This document shows positions 1-9,340 of a stretch of DNA of 64,000 bases, piece after piece. The first letter of the stretch is position 1. Every line of letters starts with the position of its first letter. Source of the DNA: CAYTGM01 sp964437365 (lineage in GTDB: Bacteria > Sumerlaeota > Sumerlaeia > SLMS01); the NCBI GenBank assembly GCA_964437365.1, contig CAYTGM010000002.1:1-64000 (forward strand), written 5' to 3'. Both the position numbers and the translations under genes were made by a program. The notes below the pieces were generated by a model that searched no databases, was not told where the DNA came from, and saw nothing but the letters and a program-made list of their open reading frames with translations.

Positions 1-1
1 T

Positions 2-1222
2 GGTAGTGCGACACCCTCGCTTGAGTCTTATTTCAATGCCAAGACTGGCAAGTATAGACTCTTCGAACTTACCTCTCGCCCACAAGGTTTGTCTCTACCG
101 GAAGTTAGGATTGTACCGCTTATTGGAGAAAAAACAGAACAGGTTACTTCAGGTACGCTCTTGTCAGAACCGTTAAAGGAAAGTCTTCGACAAAGACTGC
201 TAAAAGGTGAGCAGTCTATCCTCTTTCTCAACAGGCGTGGTTTCTCAAGTTTTTTACTCTGTCATAAATGTAAACACGTCATGCGGTGCCATGAAGATGA
301 TATTGTAATGACAATTCATCGCAAGAACAGACGCGACAGGGTAGCACAAGAAGAGCAGGACGATCTTTTTCAGTCGGCATTGAAACCTGAGGAAGCATTT
401 TTGAAGTGTCACTTCTGTGGATATACAGCAGATTATCCTAAGCTTTGCCCGGAGTGCGGGGAAGGAGAAATGACGGCACTCGGCACAGGTACTCAGAGGG
501 TCGAGGAAGCACTGGCGGAAGAGTTTCCACAGGCTTCTATTCTTCGTCTTGATCAGGATACCGTGCGCGGAAAGTATGGTTTCCAGAGTGCGTGGGAGAA
601 GATGAACTCCGGAGATGTTGACATTATCCTCGGGACCCAAATGATTGCCAAGGGCTTGCACTTGGACCGAGTCACCCTGGTGGGGGTCATTCTCGCCGAT
701 GTGGGTCTTTTTATTCCGGATTTCAGGTCTGAAGAAAGAACCTTTTCCCTCCTGACGCAGGTCGCGGGAAGAGCTGGAAGATCCGACATTGGCGAAGTGA
801 TCTTCCAGACGTATATGCCTGATCACTCTGCTATCCAGAATGCAGCAAAACATGATTATTTGACTTTCTACCAGCAGGAAATCAAAAGAAGGGAAAAGAC
901 GGGCTTCCCTCCCGTCTCTAAATTAACAGCCCTGACCTTAAGTGGTAAAGATTTCAAGGAAGTCAAAGAACTTGCCTATACATTGACAGGCGTAATGAGG
1001 CGGCTTCTCCATAGAAGAGAAGCCAATACAATTAAAGTGCTTGGTCCCCAACCTGCCCCCATCGAAAAGCTTGCTTCACGCTTCAGGTTTCGTATCCTAC
1101 TCAAAGCTGGCAGTCAAAGTGCCATCAAGAATCTCTTAAGTGAATCTCAGCGGGACAAACAGTGGAGAATCACCGGAAACAAGAATCTCACAATCGATAT
1201 TGACCCCATTGACCTCCTGTAA
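2..1222 (+). CDS. priA: Primosomal replication-restart helicase PriA, C-terminal part
   Basis: The gene enters from the left edge, so its start and the N-terminal DNA-binding and Walker A/B parts are outside the window. About 406 residues are visible. They open with the GSATPSLES helicase motif and continue with the LNRRGF segment, a zinc-binding insert, the GTGTQRVEE segment, DILGTQMIAKG-like motif V and the QVAGRAGR motif VI. PriA reloads the replicative helicase at stalled forks. The zinc insert is unusual: the usual eight cysteines are reduced to seven, with Asp in the fourth position (CHED instead of CxxC), and about 20 extra residues precede the LKCHFC pair. The stop lies four bases before the next gene. 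Identity is certain from the motifs; the effect of the changed zinc site is unknown. Confidence 0.96.
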   Translation, partial: GSATPSLESYFNAKTGKYRLFELTSRPQGLSLPEVRIVPLIGEKTEQVTSGTLLSEPLKESLRQRLLKGEQSILFLNRRGFSSFLLCHKCKHVMRCHEDDIVMTIHRKNRRDRVAQEEQDDLFQSALKPEEAFLKCHFCGYTADYPKLCPECGEGEMTALGTGTQRVEEALAEEFPQASILRLDQDTVRGKYGFQSAWEKMNSGDVDIILGTQMIAKGLHLDRVTLVGVILADVGLFIPDFRSEERTFSLLTQVAGRAGRSDIGEVIFQTYMPDHSAIQNAAKHDYLTFYQQEIKRREKTGFPPVSKLTALTLSGKDFKEVKELAYTLTGVMRRLLHRREANTIKVLGPQPAPIEKLASRFRFRILLKAGSQSAIKNLLSESQRDKQWRITGNKNLTIDIDPIDLL

Positions 1223-1226
1223 AGGT

Positions 1227-2321
1227 GTGAAATTGATAGACTCCGTTCTTATTGTTAGACTTTCAGCCATAGGTGATATTGTGCATGCTCTCCCATTTCT
1301 TGAAGAAGTGAGAAGACAGTTGCCTAACGCAAAGATCGGCTGGGTTGCAGAAGAACTTGGTGCCACTCTGCTAGAGAATAACCCAGCACTCGATAAACTC
1401 TACGTCATCCCGAAAAAAAAATGGAGAGGGAATTATCACCGCCTTTTCTTTTCCGATATCCGCCCATTCTTCAAAAAGATATACAATGACGGCTGGGGTG
1501 CGACCGTGGATCTGCAGGGAATTACTAAGTCTGGTGTTGTTTCGCGTTCGGTTGGTGCTGCTGTAAGGGTTGGATTTTCTGGGAAAAACTCCAGAGAGAT
1601 CAATCGACTCTTTAATAATAGAAGAATTGAACCTGCTATTTCTGATATACATGTTGTAGAACAGAACTTAAGACTTCTCGAAGGACTCGGATTGGTGTTC
1701 CCTGAGAAAATGCCTCGGGGAGAGATCGCTTTCAGAGAACAGGAAACTTCCGAAATCAAAGAAATGTTGTACGAAGCAGGGTGGGAAGACGAGCCATTGA
1801 TTGGTGTGAACCCAGGCGCCGGCTTTCCAAGTAAACTCTGGCCTGTTGAACACTACGCCCATCTAGCAGAAAGAATCAGCCTGAAGTATGGTGTGCGCCC
1901 TTTGATCTTCTGGGGACCGGGAGAGGAAGAGTACCGCGATACTCTATTGGAATCGCTCAAATCATTGGGCGCTTTCACCCATCCCATGACGACTGTCAGG
2001 CAGATGGCCTGCATGATAAAATCCTGCAGAATGCTGATGGGCGGAGATACCGGTCCCAGTCAACTTGCCGGACTCGTTGGGGTACCCGTATTGACAGTCT
2101 TTGGATCGACACCACCGGAAAGAAATCAACCGTGGACAGGAGATCTTCGTGGTAAGGATGATCTGTCAATACAGAGAAGAGACTTGGAATGCTGTCCCTG
2201 CTGGAATCGCCGCTGCCCACTTGAAGGGAAGGACTTTATGGCCTGCTTGAATGGTCTGAATGCTGACACTGTCTATGCAGAAGCGGAACCCTGGATAGAG
2301 CAGCATCTAAAAGATCTCTAA
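1227..2321 (+). CDS. GT9 family glycosyltransferase (heptosyltransferase type)
   Basis: This 364-residue protein has the WaaC/WaaF arrangement: an N-terminal VRLSAIGDIVHALPF segment, NPGAGFPSKLWP near residue 195, and GGDTGPSQLAGL near residue 272, which binds the nucleotide sugar. A cysteine cluster with CCPCW and RRCP lies near the C-terminus, as in many family members. GT9 enzymes transfer heptose from ADP-heptose to the lipopolysaccharide inner core at the cytoplasmic membrane face. I chose the GTG at 1227 because it lies just after the priA stop and leaves the conserved N-terminus intact; a TTG at 1233 is also possible. A longer frame from 1140 would overlap priA deeply and is not credible. 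The exact acceptor cannot be read from the sequence. Confidence 0.9.
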   Translation: MKLIDSVLIVRLSAIGDIVHALPFLEEVRRQLPNAKIGWVAEELGATLLENNPALDKLYVIPKKKWRGNYHRLFFSDIRPFFKKIYNDGWGATVDLQGITKSGVVSRSVGAAVRVGFSGKNSREINRLFNNRRIEPAISDIHVVEQNLRLLEGLGLVFPEKMPRGEIAFREQETSEIKEMLYEAGWEDEPLIGVNPGAGFPSKLWPVEHYAHLAERISLKYGVRPLIFWGPGEEEYRDTLLESLKSLGAFTHPMTTVRQMACMIKSCRMLMGGDTGPSQLAGLVGVPVLTVFGSTPPERNQPWTGDLRGKDDLSIQRRDLECCPCWNRRCPLEGKDFMACLNGLNADTVYAEAEPWIEQHLKDL

Positions 2322-2330
2322 GGGCTGATC

Positions 2331-3437
2331 ATGATAAGAAGAGCTGTCTTTCTGATTGTCGTTTGCCTTCCACTTGTCTCCTGTCAGTCTGACATCTTCC
2401 TCAAGGCTTCGGGTGATTTATCCCCCACAGTAGCCCAGCTGCTGAACGAAGACCTCGCTGAATTGAAGCGGAGCTTCAGCGTTGATACTGTCTATTTGCA
2501 GGTCAGCAAAGGAGAAGAGAACCTCTATCAGAGCGGCTTTTCATTTTCGCAAGACAACGTGAGAGACCTCGAGAATTTCTATTTCGATATAGCCTCACTT
2601 ACGAAACCAATCGCTGGTGTACCTGCAGCAATTGAATTGTCTGGGCCCAGCATCAGAGAAACAGTATATCCCGCGGCCTTTTTAAATCATACGAGTGGGT
2701 TCCGGGATACTGATAATTTACTTCCCGAAGTTGATACGCTGTTCAGGGAGAAGGATGACTCTGTATTTCAAACCAATGACCTCTCTAATTCTGTATGCTA
2801 TAGATATAGTAATCGGAATTATATCTACTTGAGCTGGAAGGCAACAGAGTCAGGAATTCGAGCGGAACATTTCAGAGATTATTTTCCGACGCTTACCTCT
2901 GGAATTAACTGGAGGCCTGATATCCGCCAGAAGGTCGTCGTTCCCGCAGGCCGGGGAGAAGATGGAAAACTCCTGGAAGGACATCCCTTCGACCCCATCG
3001 CACATTATCAACTGAAAAATACTGACTCTCTTCCACTTCATAGTGGCCTTTTTGCCACAGGACCAGACGTTACAGAGCTTATGAGCAGGCTTGTTATCGG
3101 CGAGAATCTGTCCTATAAGCAACAGATCTGGAGAGATCTTTTGTTCAAGAAGATTGATGTCTATCCTGATTGTCAGACTGGCCGAGATAGAATCGTAAGT
3201 CGGGGAGGACTGTATTGCGCTGTTCGTCCACCATTTGCTCCAGATGGAAGTCGAGCGGGCAGGTATTTTTTTATCACAGGCTATACGGGGTGTTTTCTGT
3301 GGGTAGATACGAAAGAAGAAATCGTCCTTCTTATTCTTTCCAATGCATCATTGACAGAAGGCTATTCAACCATAGAGAAATTCTATGAGGAAGTTGTTGA
3401 TACAATCCTCGCTGGAAGGAAAGAGCTTACAATATGA
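2331..3437 (+). CDS. Lipoprotein serine hydrolase, class C beta-lactamase/PBP fold
   Basis: The 368-residue product begins with a lipoprotein signal peptide ending in a PLVSC lipobox, so it should be anchored in the periplasm. The SLTK tetrad near residue 89 supplies the nucleophilic serine and lysine, and YSN near residue 158 is the second catalytic motif. An HSGLFATGPDV segment matches the region before the third motif in class C beta-lactamase-like esterases and peptidases. Such proteins hydrolyse D-amino-acid peptides, esters or beta-lactams; the substrate is not predictable here. It follows the GT9 gene by nine bases and overlaps moaC by four, which suggests one transcript without showing a shared function. 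Confidence 0.85.
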   Translation: MIRRAVFLIVVCLPLVSCQSDIFLKASGDLSPTVAQLLNEDLAELKRSFSVDTVYLQVSKGEENLYQSGFSFSQDNVRDLENFYFDIASLTKPIAGVPAAIELSGPSIRETVYPAAFLNHTSGFRDTDNLLPEVDTLFREKDDSVFQTNDLSNSVCYRYSNRNYIYLSWKATESGIRAEHFRDYFPTLTSGINWRPDIRQKVVVPAGRGEDGKLLEGHPFDPIAHYQLKNTDSLPLHSGLFATGPDVTELMSRLVIGENLSYKQQIWRDLLFKKIDVYPDCQTGRDRIVSRGGLYCAVRPPFAPDGSRAGRYFFITGYTGCFLWVDTKEEIVLLILSNASLTEGYSTIEKFYEEVVDTILAGRKELTI

Positions 3438-3913
3438 GCAAGAAAATGACTCATCTTAACAAGAGTGGAGAGGTCCATATGGTTGATGTCTCTGGCAAAG
3501 ACATTACGGAAAGGGAAGCCATCGCTGTCGGTGAACTTCACATGTCCGAATCAACCCGGAGAATTCTCTTCTCAGGTGGTGGCAAAAAGGGAGATGCACT
3601 TGCAACCGCACGTATAGCAGGCATTCAGGCAGTCAAGAAAACTCCAGAGCTCATACCTCTATGCCATTCAATTCCTGTTGGGTCCGTCAATATTCTGGTT
3701 GAAGAGATTTCCGAATTGAATGCGGCAAGAGTCACGACAACTGTTCGAACAGTTGGTCAAACGGGAGCAGAAATGGAAGCACTGACTGGAACCACGGTCG
3801 CTCTCCTTACCCTCTATGATATGTTGAAATCACTTCAAAAGGACATGAAGTTAACAGAAGTCCGACTCATTAGAAAGACTGGCGGCAAGTCAGGGGATGT
3901 TATGCTCGCATAA
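3434..3913 (+). CDS. moaC: Cyclic pyranopterin monophosphate synthase MoaC
   Basis: MoaC acts after MoaA in molybdenum cofactor synthesis, converting 3',8-cyclo-GTP to cyclic pyranopterin monophosphate in the cytoplasm. The 159 residues carry the family hallmarks: the LTHLN-like start (MTHLNKSGEVHMVDV), KGDALATARIAGI, IPLCHSIP, and TGAEMEALTG. The usual HPL after LC is HSI here, a tolerated variant. Length is typical. The ATG overlaps the upstream stop (ATGA), indicating translational coupling. No other moa or mob gene is in the window, so the rest of the pathway must be elsewhere. Confidence 0.95.
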   Translation: MSKKMTHLNKSGEVHMVDVSGKDITEREAIAVGELHMSESTRRILFSGGGKKGDALATARIAGIQAVKKTPELIPLCHSIPVGSVNILVEEISELNAARVTTTVRTVGQTGAEMEALTGTTVALLTLYDMLKSLQKDMKLTEVRLIRKTGGKSGDVMLA

Positions 3914-3927
3914 ACCAGCTCGTGCTC

Positions 3928-5967
3928 TTACTGGGTGCCATTCTTCATGACAAAATTCTTTATATATACTCCGTGCATCCGGTGATCTGTATTATCAGGC
4001 AAAATTTGAGGGTACTTTGAGGGAGTAAATCCAGGGGAAACACTCACCTCAAACACGCCAGCATTATCTGACAATGGACGCCATCCCTCAGAGATGGAGT
4101 ACTGAATCGTTTGTGTTTCACCTGCTTGTAGAAACAGTTCATCTTGCTCGCCTGAAGGGAGGCTTACCTTTACGTGAGCAGGCGTACCGAGGCGGAATGC
4201 TTCAAATTGTATCTCTGTGATATTCTCTGATACCACTGTACTCCAATTGAGGCCTGACCAGAAAGTGAGACCATCAGCACTCTTCTCAATATATCGCGGT
4301 TGTGAATCGACGAGGGTTCTCAAGCTGCCAAAACTGGCAATGATAAGGCTATAGACACCACAAAGAAGTAGCACTCTTGGTCCCCAGATACTCTGAACAG
4401 GTTCGTCAACTCTGGCATAAGACTTACGACATAATCCGACAAGAAGTCCGAAAAAGCTCCAGGTCATGAGCTCTACAACACGTATATAGAAAATATATTG
4501 AGCGATACTTACTGTCAGGATGCCGGCAAGACTCAAAAGAAGGCAGAGGACGATCAATTTCACATGAGGATCAAAAGACTTCCAGGATTTCTTGAGTTCC
4601 AGGAGAACTCCTCCAACGCCCAATAGCAGCAGTAACGAGTAGCCAACTCCGTTTTCTATGAGAGTATGCAGCCAGAGAGAGTGAGCCGTCATGTGATCAC
4701 TCTGGTACCACTTGAAGAAGGGAGTGAATGTCCAGTCATAGCTGAGTCCGTGCATTCCCAGCCCGATTCCCTGGGGGTAGCTCTGAAGAAACCAGAGACC
4801 AGAAACATAATAGTTTATACGGTCTTGAGCCTGAAGAAGAGTTTTTAGTCGGTGAATCAAAGAATCGCTCGAAAAGAAAAGAACCACAATCAGTGCCACA
4901 ATCGCGAAGGCTGAGCCCCATAGCAGTACCGGCTTAAGTAATTCACGCCTCTCTTTCAGCGCATAGACAAGAAGTAAAGCAATTGATACAGCAAAGCCAA
5001 GCCAGGCTGCACGCGCTGCGGTTAGAATGAGCGTTGTACCGACGATCAGTGCAGAAAAAGCAACAAAAAGGACGCGTTTCCTTGTCCAGCGTGACATCCA
5101 GACAATTACCCCGGGCCACAGCAGAACGATCCACTGGGCGAACCATCCAGCGTGTCCAGCAGTCCCCTGCAATCGCCCAGCATGAAGGGGGTCTGGGTTT
5201 GCCCGCCTTATATGTGACAGGTGCAAGAGATCGCTATAATCAAGAAGAGCAAAGAAGCAAGTTACAAGCAAAGAAATTCCTCCAAGCTTCAGACACCTTG
5301 CGATCAGAAGTGGATCGGAATAGCGTGCAAAAATGATTGCCAGGCAGAGGCCTGTTCCCCAATTCCAGTAGGACTTCAATGTCCATTCGGGGTTGTTAGC
5401 GGCCCCATAGAACATGGCAGTGACTGTGTTAAGGATCTCATTGCGACCTTCGAAAAAGGATTGTTCGCGAAATACGATATACTTGATGCCGATCAGGGCC
5501 GAGCCGAGCAGTATCAGAAGCAACCCCGCTACATATTGGGGCCATAATCCCCAGTGTACACGTTTGCCATCTGATGAAATAGAGTATGCAGTATCAACAT
5601 CACCAGAAGCATTGAGACCAATTACTGATCTATTTCCTCCTTTAACCTGACCACACACAATCCCAAGGACAAGCACCTCAAGCGCAACAAGCAGATGGTT
5701 ATTCGACTGATCCATAATGAATAGCGGACCAACAAGAGCAATTGTATATAATCCCCATCTGACATCAAGGAATCCAAGGACAAATACAATTAGATACAGT
5801 ACTCGCCCTTCCGTGGTACCACCCGTTTGGAAAAAAAAGAAGAGTGAAAAAAAGATCGCGATTACAAACCAACGCAGGCAAAGCTCTACCCGTCCCATGG
5901 GGGCTTCTGAGGTACGAGCTTCTCCTTCTGGGCCTTTGATGACCTTAATGTATTCCTGTTGCTCCAA
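3928..5967 (-). CDS. O-antigen ligase / polymerase-like membrane protein
   Basis: A 679-residue integral membrane protein with about a dozen hydrophobic segments between residues 28 and 530, then a soluble C-terminal part of about 120 residues. The Wzy_C-type signature is visible as TAHSLWLHTLIENGVG near residue 425, in the large periplasmic loop that carries the catalytic site in WaaL and Wzy enzymes. These GT-C proteins move lipid-linked glycans onto lipid A core or polymerise repeat units. The C-terminal tail looks beta-rich and extracytoplasmic. The gene is alone on the minus strand, tail-to-tail with moaC. Whether it is a ligase, a polymerase or a protein O-oligosaccharyltransferase cannot be decided from sequence alone. 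Confidence 0.8.
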   Translation of the reverse strand: MEQQEYIKVIKGPEGEARTSEAPMGRVELCLRWFVIAIFFSLFFFFQTGGTTEGRVLYLIVFVLGFLDVRWGLYTIALVGPLFIMDQSNNHLLVALEVLVLGIVCGQVKGGNRSVIGLNASGDVDTAYSISSDGKRVHWGLWPQYVAGLLLILLGSALIGIKYIVFREQSFFEGRNEILNTVTAMFYGAANNPEWTLKSYWNWGTGLCLAIIFARYSDPLLIARCLKLGGISLLVTCFFALLDYSDLLHLSHIRRANPDPLHAGRLQGTAGHAGWFAQWIVLLWPGVIVWMSRWTRKRVLFVAFSALIVGTTLILTAARAAWLGFAVSIALLLVYALKERRELLKPVLLWGSAFAIVALIVVLFFSSDSLIHRLKTLLQAQDRINYYVSGLWFLQSYPQGIGLGMHGLSYDWTFTPFFKWYQSDHMTAHSLWLHTLIENGVGYSLLLLLGVGGVLLELKKSWKSFDPHVKLIVLCLLLSLAGILTVSIAQYIFYIRVVELMTWSFFGLLVGLCRKSYARVDEPVQSIWGPRVLLLCGVYSLIIASFGSLRTLVDSQPRYIEKSADGLTFWSGLNWSTVVSENITEIQFEAFRLGTPAHVKVSLPSGEQDELFLQAGETQTIQYSISEGWRPLSDNAGVFEVSVSPGFTPSKYPQILPDNTDHRMHGVYIKNFVMKNGTQ

Positions 5968-6305
5968 TAGACTGACAAAATCCCTGGGTTAAATGGAGTT
6001 TAAGCACATTGTTCTGGGATTGAAAGAGGTCGGCGTAACAAGGTCAACAGGGAGGAGAGGGGTTTAGAGTGATATTCAAGGGGGCCGCTCATTATATGCT
6101 CGCTACGAGCAGCACCTCGGAACGTCTGAAAGCCTCGAAATCGTAATAATGTGACTGCTTTCTCATCCAGTCAGATCCACGACTCTCGCCCACCATTTAT
6201 CTTACCATAACTTTTCAATCTCACTCTAGATTTTCCTCGCGTGTCCTCGAATACCCAATAAGATGGTGACTCATTATCCTATGAGGACCAAAGTGGTGCC
6301 GCAGA
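5968..6305. other. Intergenic region between divergent genes
   Basis: About 340 bases between the divergent starts of the O-antigen-ligase-like gene and the PhnD-like gene. It should hold both promoters. I see no convincing hairpin, repeat or small open frame. The start at 6306 has only a weak ribosome binding site. Confidence 0.4.
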
Positions 6306-7316
6306 ATGATCGTTAAATCGCAGAAAGCATCATATGCCATCGAAATACTTCTTCTGCTCTTCTTTTATGTGTGCCACTCGCCATTGGCCGCCCAGCAGGA
6401 AGTTACCCCTCCTGATTCAACGACTTCTCCAACTCTTCAACTGTCGGACGGTCAGATTTTCAGAGTCGGCTATTTGAGAAGAGAGACAACGGGTCATCCG
6501 GATGTCGTGTATCTTGAAGGCCTCCGCAGTCAGCTCATGAGCCAGGAGCAATTTGTAGAACTGCTGGATGGAGAAGGATTCGCACAGATCGGTCTATTTC
6601 CCTGCGATGGCTCAGAGGATATGATTCGACGATTAAATGTGGGAGAATTTGATCTCGCATTTTCGCCTGCTTCGATTTTTCTATCTCAGCAGAATGATTA
6701 CCTTCCTTTTCTTCAGTCGCGTCGACAGGGAGATGTCATTCCCGTTCGCGGCCGCATATACCGCCAGGGGATAATCTTTGTCTCAGCAAGAAGTGAATTG
6801 TTTAATGTCGATGAGCTGACGTCCGCGCGTGTGAAAGACTATCTTGACAAGAACCGGCTCGCTCTCGTTTCTACACAAAGTGTAGCTGGGTTCCAGGCGC
6901 CGCTTCTTGAGCTATACAATCGATTTGAGGTTAAGGGGACAGCGTCAGGGTACAGCTGGTTTGAAACTTCGGAAGAAGTTGTTAAGGGGGTACTCTCGGG
7001 GCTTGCCGATATTGGAGCATGTGATGAGTCAGCAATGCGGCGTGTCCTTGAGCAGGTTCCTCATGATAAATCTGATGAGCTCATCCGAATTCTTCTGAGG
7101 ACAGATCCTGTGATTACGGACCCAGTGATTATTAAAGAAAAGTTTGACCCGAGGCGCTCATCTCTAGGTCGGATGTTGAGGTCTCAGATTCGACAGTACT
7201 CTCTCGATGGTGAACTCGGCGATATACAATACAGCGAAGTCAGTGCACAGGACTACCGGTCATTGGGACAACTGTTGCTTGAGTACGAAAGAAAAATCGG
7301 AGAAGTCCCACGATAA
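6306..7316 (+). CDS. PhnD-like periplasmic solute-binding protein
   Basis: A 336-residue protein with an N-terminal signal peptide (hydrophobic core about residues 12-28, cleavage after a PLAAQ-like site). The mature part reads like a phosphonate/phosphite-type binding protein: RVGYLRRETTGHP, an SPASIFLSQQ stretch, a SARSE segment, and an ADIGACDESAMRRV segment typical of the second lobe. No ABC permease or ATPase gene is nearby. Instead its TAA stop overlaps the ATG of a histidine kinase by one base (TAATG). This pairing resembles the PhnD-like sensor domain of TtrS-type kinases, so the protein more likely detects a ligand for the kinase than imports one. The ligand is unknown. Confidence 0.75.
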   Translation: MIVKSQKASYAIEILLLLFFYVCHSPLAAQQEVTPPDSTTSPTLQLSDGQIFRVGYLRRETTGHPDVVYLEGLRSQLMSQEQFVELLDGEGFAQIGLFPCDGSEDMIRRLNVGEFDLAFSPASIFLSQQNDYLPFLQSRRQGDVIPVRGRIYRQGIIFVSARSELFNVDELTSARVKDYLDKNRLALVSTQSVAGFQAPLLELYNRFEVKGTASGYSWFETSEEVVKGVLSGLADIGACDESAMRRVLEQVPHDKSDELIRILLRTDPVITDPVIIKEKFDPRRSSLGRMLRSQIRQYSLDGELGDIQYSEVSAQDYRSLGQLLLEYERKIGEVPR

Positions 7317-8533
7317 TGAACAGTGGTAAACGGAATGACATCTCCAAATGGCCTACAATCCTGACGGTCGTTATTCTAAGTCTATCTCTGGGAACACTGA
7401 CGTGGCTGCAAAAACAGATGGAGAGTGCTCAAGAAGCTTCAATCCAGAATACAGCTGACCGTTTCGCTGCTACTGGCGTTATTGGAAGGCCAGAATCTAC
7501 TTCGATCGTCTTCAGCGAACTGGAAACTTTTGTTCGCGTCAGCAAAGGCGGTGCTATCCGAGAGCTCCATGTTACGAAGACGCGAAGTGATGGTTCAGAG
7601 TCTACGGTCTATCCCTATTACCTCGATCTTATCCAGCCTGATTGGAATCGCGATGCAAAGTGGAGAAAGATCCCAGTTGGTTCACCAGCTGTGGGGTTTC
7701 TTTACATTGATGAAAATCGCACATCACTAAGAGCAGTACGTCTATCTATACTTGTATTGTCATTAATGCTTATCGCGGGATTCTTCGTACTCTTATTTCG
7801 TCAGCGGGGAAAAGAGGTCGAAGTGAACCAGCTACAGAGCGAGCTACAGGAACGAAAGAATCAGATTATTCAGCTCGAGCGTCTAGCGCTTGCAGGGCAA
7901 CTATCAGCCAATGTTTTTCACGACATTAAAAAACCTGTCTTGAACATCAAGCATGAGGTCACTGACTTTCAGGAAGGGGAAGACAAGCCCGATGAAATCC
8001 TGAGGACCATCAGGCTCCAAACAGATCTTTTTTTGGATATGCTCAGAGACCTTGGAATGGAATCTTTCGTCAATACAAAGGAAACTTCCCCTGAGTGGTG
8101 CGACCTTCATGACTGCCTGGAAAGATCACAGAAGCTTGTTCGTTACGAACAGGGGAATGTCGAGTTGGAGTCACCTTTTCAATCGAGTGAGACCCCTCTT
8201 GTTAAAGGGTATCCTTACCGGTATATTCAGCTCTTCAGTAATCTTATACTGAATGCTTATCAGGCCCTTGACGGGAGTGGAGTTGTTCGTCTCTCGCTCA
8301 GTGTATCAGATGACTCAGTCACGGTTTTAATTGAAGATTCGGGACCTGGCATTCCATCTACCATGCGAAAAGAGATCTTTGACCCCTTTATTACCTCGAG
8401 AAGTGAGAAAGGTGGAAGTGGTCTCGGGCTATATATCTGTAAGATGATCGTGGAAGAAAGTGGGGGAGTACTTGAAGTTGAAGACTCTGAGGAATTGGGT
8501 GGAGCGAAGTTTGTGGTTACCCTTTCCGTTTAA
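7316..8533 (+). CDS. Membrane sensor histidine kinase coupled to the PhnD-like protein
   Basis: The 405-residue kinase has a transmembrane helix near residues 14-32, an extracytoplasmic domain of about 100 residues, a second helix near 143-163, a coiled coil, then the kinase core. The H box is FHDIKKPV with the phosphorylated His near residue 202. The N box is NLILNAYQAL, the G1 box EDSGPGIP and the G2 box GGSGLGLYI. All catalytic elements are present. It overlaps the binding-protein gene by one base, so both should be made together. No response regulator gene adjoins it. The 3' end overlaps sfsA, which reads the other way, by 17 bases. Confidence 0.9.
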   Translation: MNSGKRNDISKWPTILTVVILSLSLGTLTWLQKQMESAQEASIQNTADRFAATGVIGRPESTSIVFSELETFVRVSKGGAIRELHVTKTRSDGSESTVYPYYLDLIQPDWNRDAKWRKIPVGSPAVGFLYIDENRTSLRAVRLSILVLSLMLIAGFFVLLFRQRGKEVEVNQLQSELQERKNQIIQLERLALAGQLSANVFHDIKKPVLNIKHEVTDFQEGEDKPDEILRTIRLQTDLFLDMLRDLGMESFVNTKETSPEWCDLHDCLERSQKLVRYEQGNVELESPFQSSETPLVKGYPYRYIQLFSNLILNAYQALDGSGVVRLSLSVSDDSVTVLIEDSGPGIPSTMRKEIFDPFITSRSEKGGSGLGLYICKMIVEESGGVLEVEDSEELGGAKFVVTLSV

Positions 8534-9314
8534 TCTGTTTCCATCCGCTATACTGACTCAGGTCCGACTTCCACTTTTCTGGAGCCTTGAGATTGTATTC
8601 TTTGAGATCTACGGGGATCATTTTTTCGACAATGAGAGCTTCTGGAGTCGGGATGATCTCAAGAGCTTTAAACTTTACCCCTTCTTGAGCAACCTTTCTC
8701 GCTGTCTGGGCGAAAAATGGGTCATGCAGTTCAGAGGGGCGAACAGCTTTTGTATGACTCCGCTGAGCTGTAAAGATAACAGTCGCTTTATTACCCTGAG
8801 ACACGACATGTGCCAACTCTAAGAGATGCTTGCTGGCACGTTCACTGACAGAATCGGGAAAGTAACCGCGATTGTCCGGATAAACGAGGTGACAATTCTT
8901 CACCTCGATATAGTGTTCCTTCTTCTTTTCTTTGAGCCAGAAATCTGTCCGTGAATTCTCACCGTACTTTTTTTCTGGTTTCATTTCTTCCCAGCTCGTA
9001 AAGCCTCTAAGCAATCGCTCTTCGAGAAGACGTTTCACGATCTGATTCGGTATCGACGTGTTGGTTCCGATCAGGTAGCCATCAATTTCTGAGATTTCCC
9101 AGGTGTACTTGAGCTTTCGCTTTGGGTTATTACTTCTGGAGAACCATACTCTGCTACCTTCCTTGACAAGTCCTTCCATTCTTCCCGTATTGACACAATG
9201 AGCGACGATCATTGATCCATCAGAACGTTTTATATCAGCAAGGAAACGATTATATCTTCTGACCAGAACACCTTCTTCAAGAGGTTCTGGGTAAGGAAAA
9301 GTCAATAAAGGCAT
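8517..9314 (-). CDS. sfsA: SfsA family protein (sugar fermentation stimulation protein)
   Basis: This 265-residue protein matches SfsA throughout: a VRRYNRFLADI start, HCVNTGRMEGL, GTNTSIPNQIV, FWLKEKK, the EVKNCHL segment that resembles a PD-(D/E)xK nuclease core, and FPDSVSERASKHLLEL. SfsA has an OB-fold N-terminal part and a nuclease-like C-terminal part. It was named for an effect on maltose metabolism in E. coli, but its true biochemical role is unsettled. Length is slightly above the usual 235 residues. The ATG lies 26 bases after the stop of the upstream minus-strand kinase gene, so the two may share a transcript. Confidence 0.93.
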   Translation of the reverse strand: MPLLTFPYPEPLEEGVLVRRYNRFLADIKRSDGSMIVAHCVNTGRMEGLVKEGSRVWFSRSNNPKRKLKYTWEISEIDGYLIGTNTSIPNQIVKRLLEERLLRGFTSWEEMKPEKKYGENSRTDFWLKEKKKEHYIEVKNCHLVYPDNRGYFPDSVSERASKHLLELAHVVSQGNKATVIFTAQRSHTKAVRPSELHDPFFAQTARKVAQEGVKFKALEIIPTPEALIVEKMIPVDLKEYNLKAPEKWKSDLSQYSGWKQIKRKG

Positions 9315-9340
9315 AAGAAAACAGATTAGGTTGAAATGGT

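Noticed and set aside
254..853. 199-codon minus-strand frame opposite priA
   Set aside because: It is a shadow of priA codons; no start signal, no family motifs, and priA is unmistakable on the other strand.
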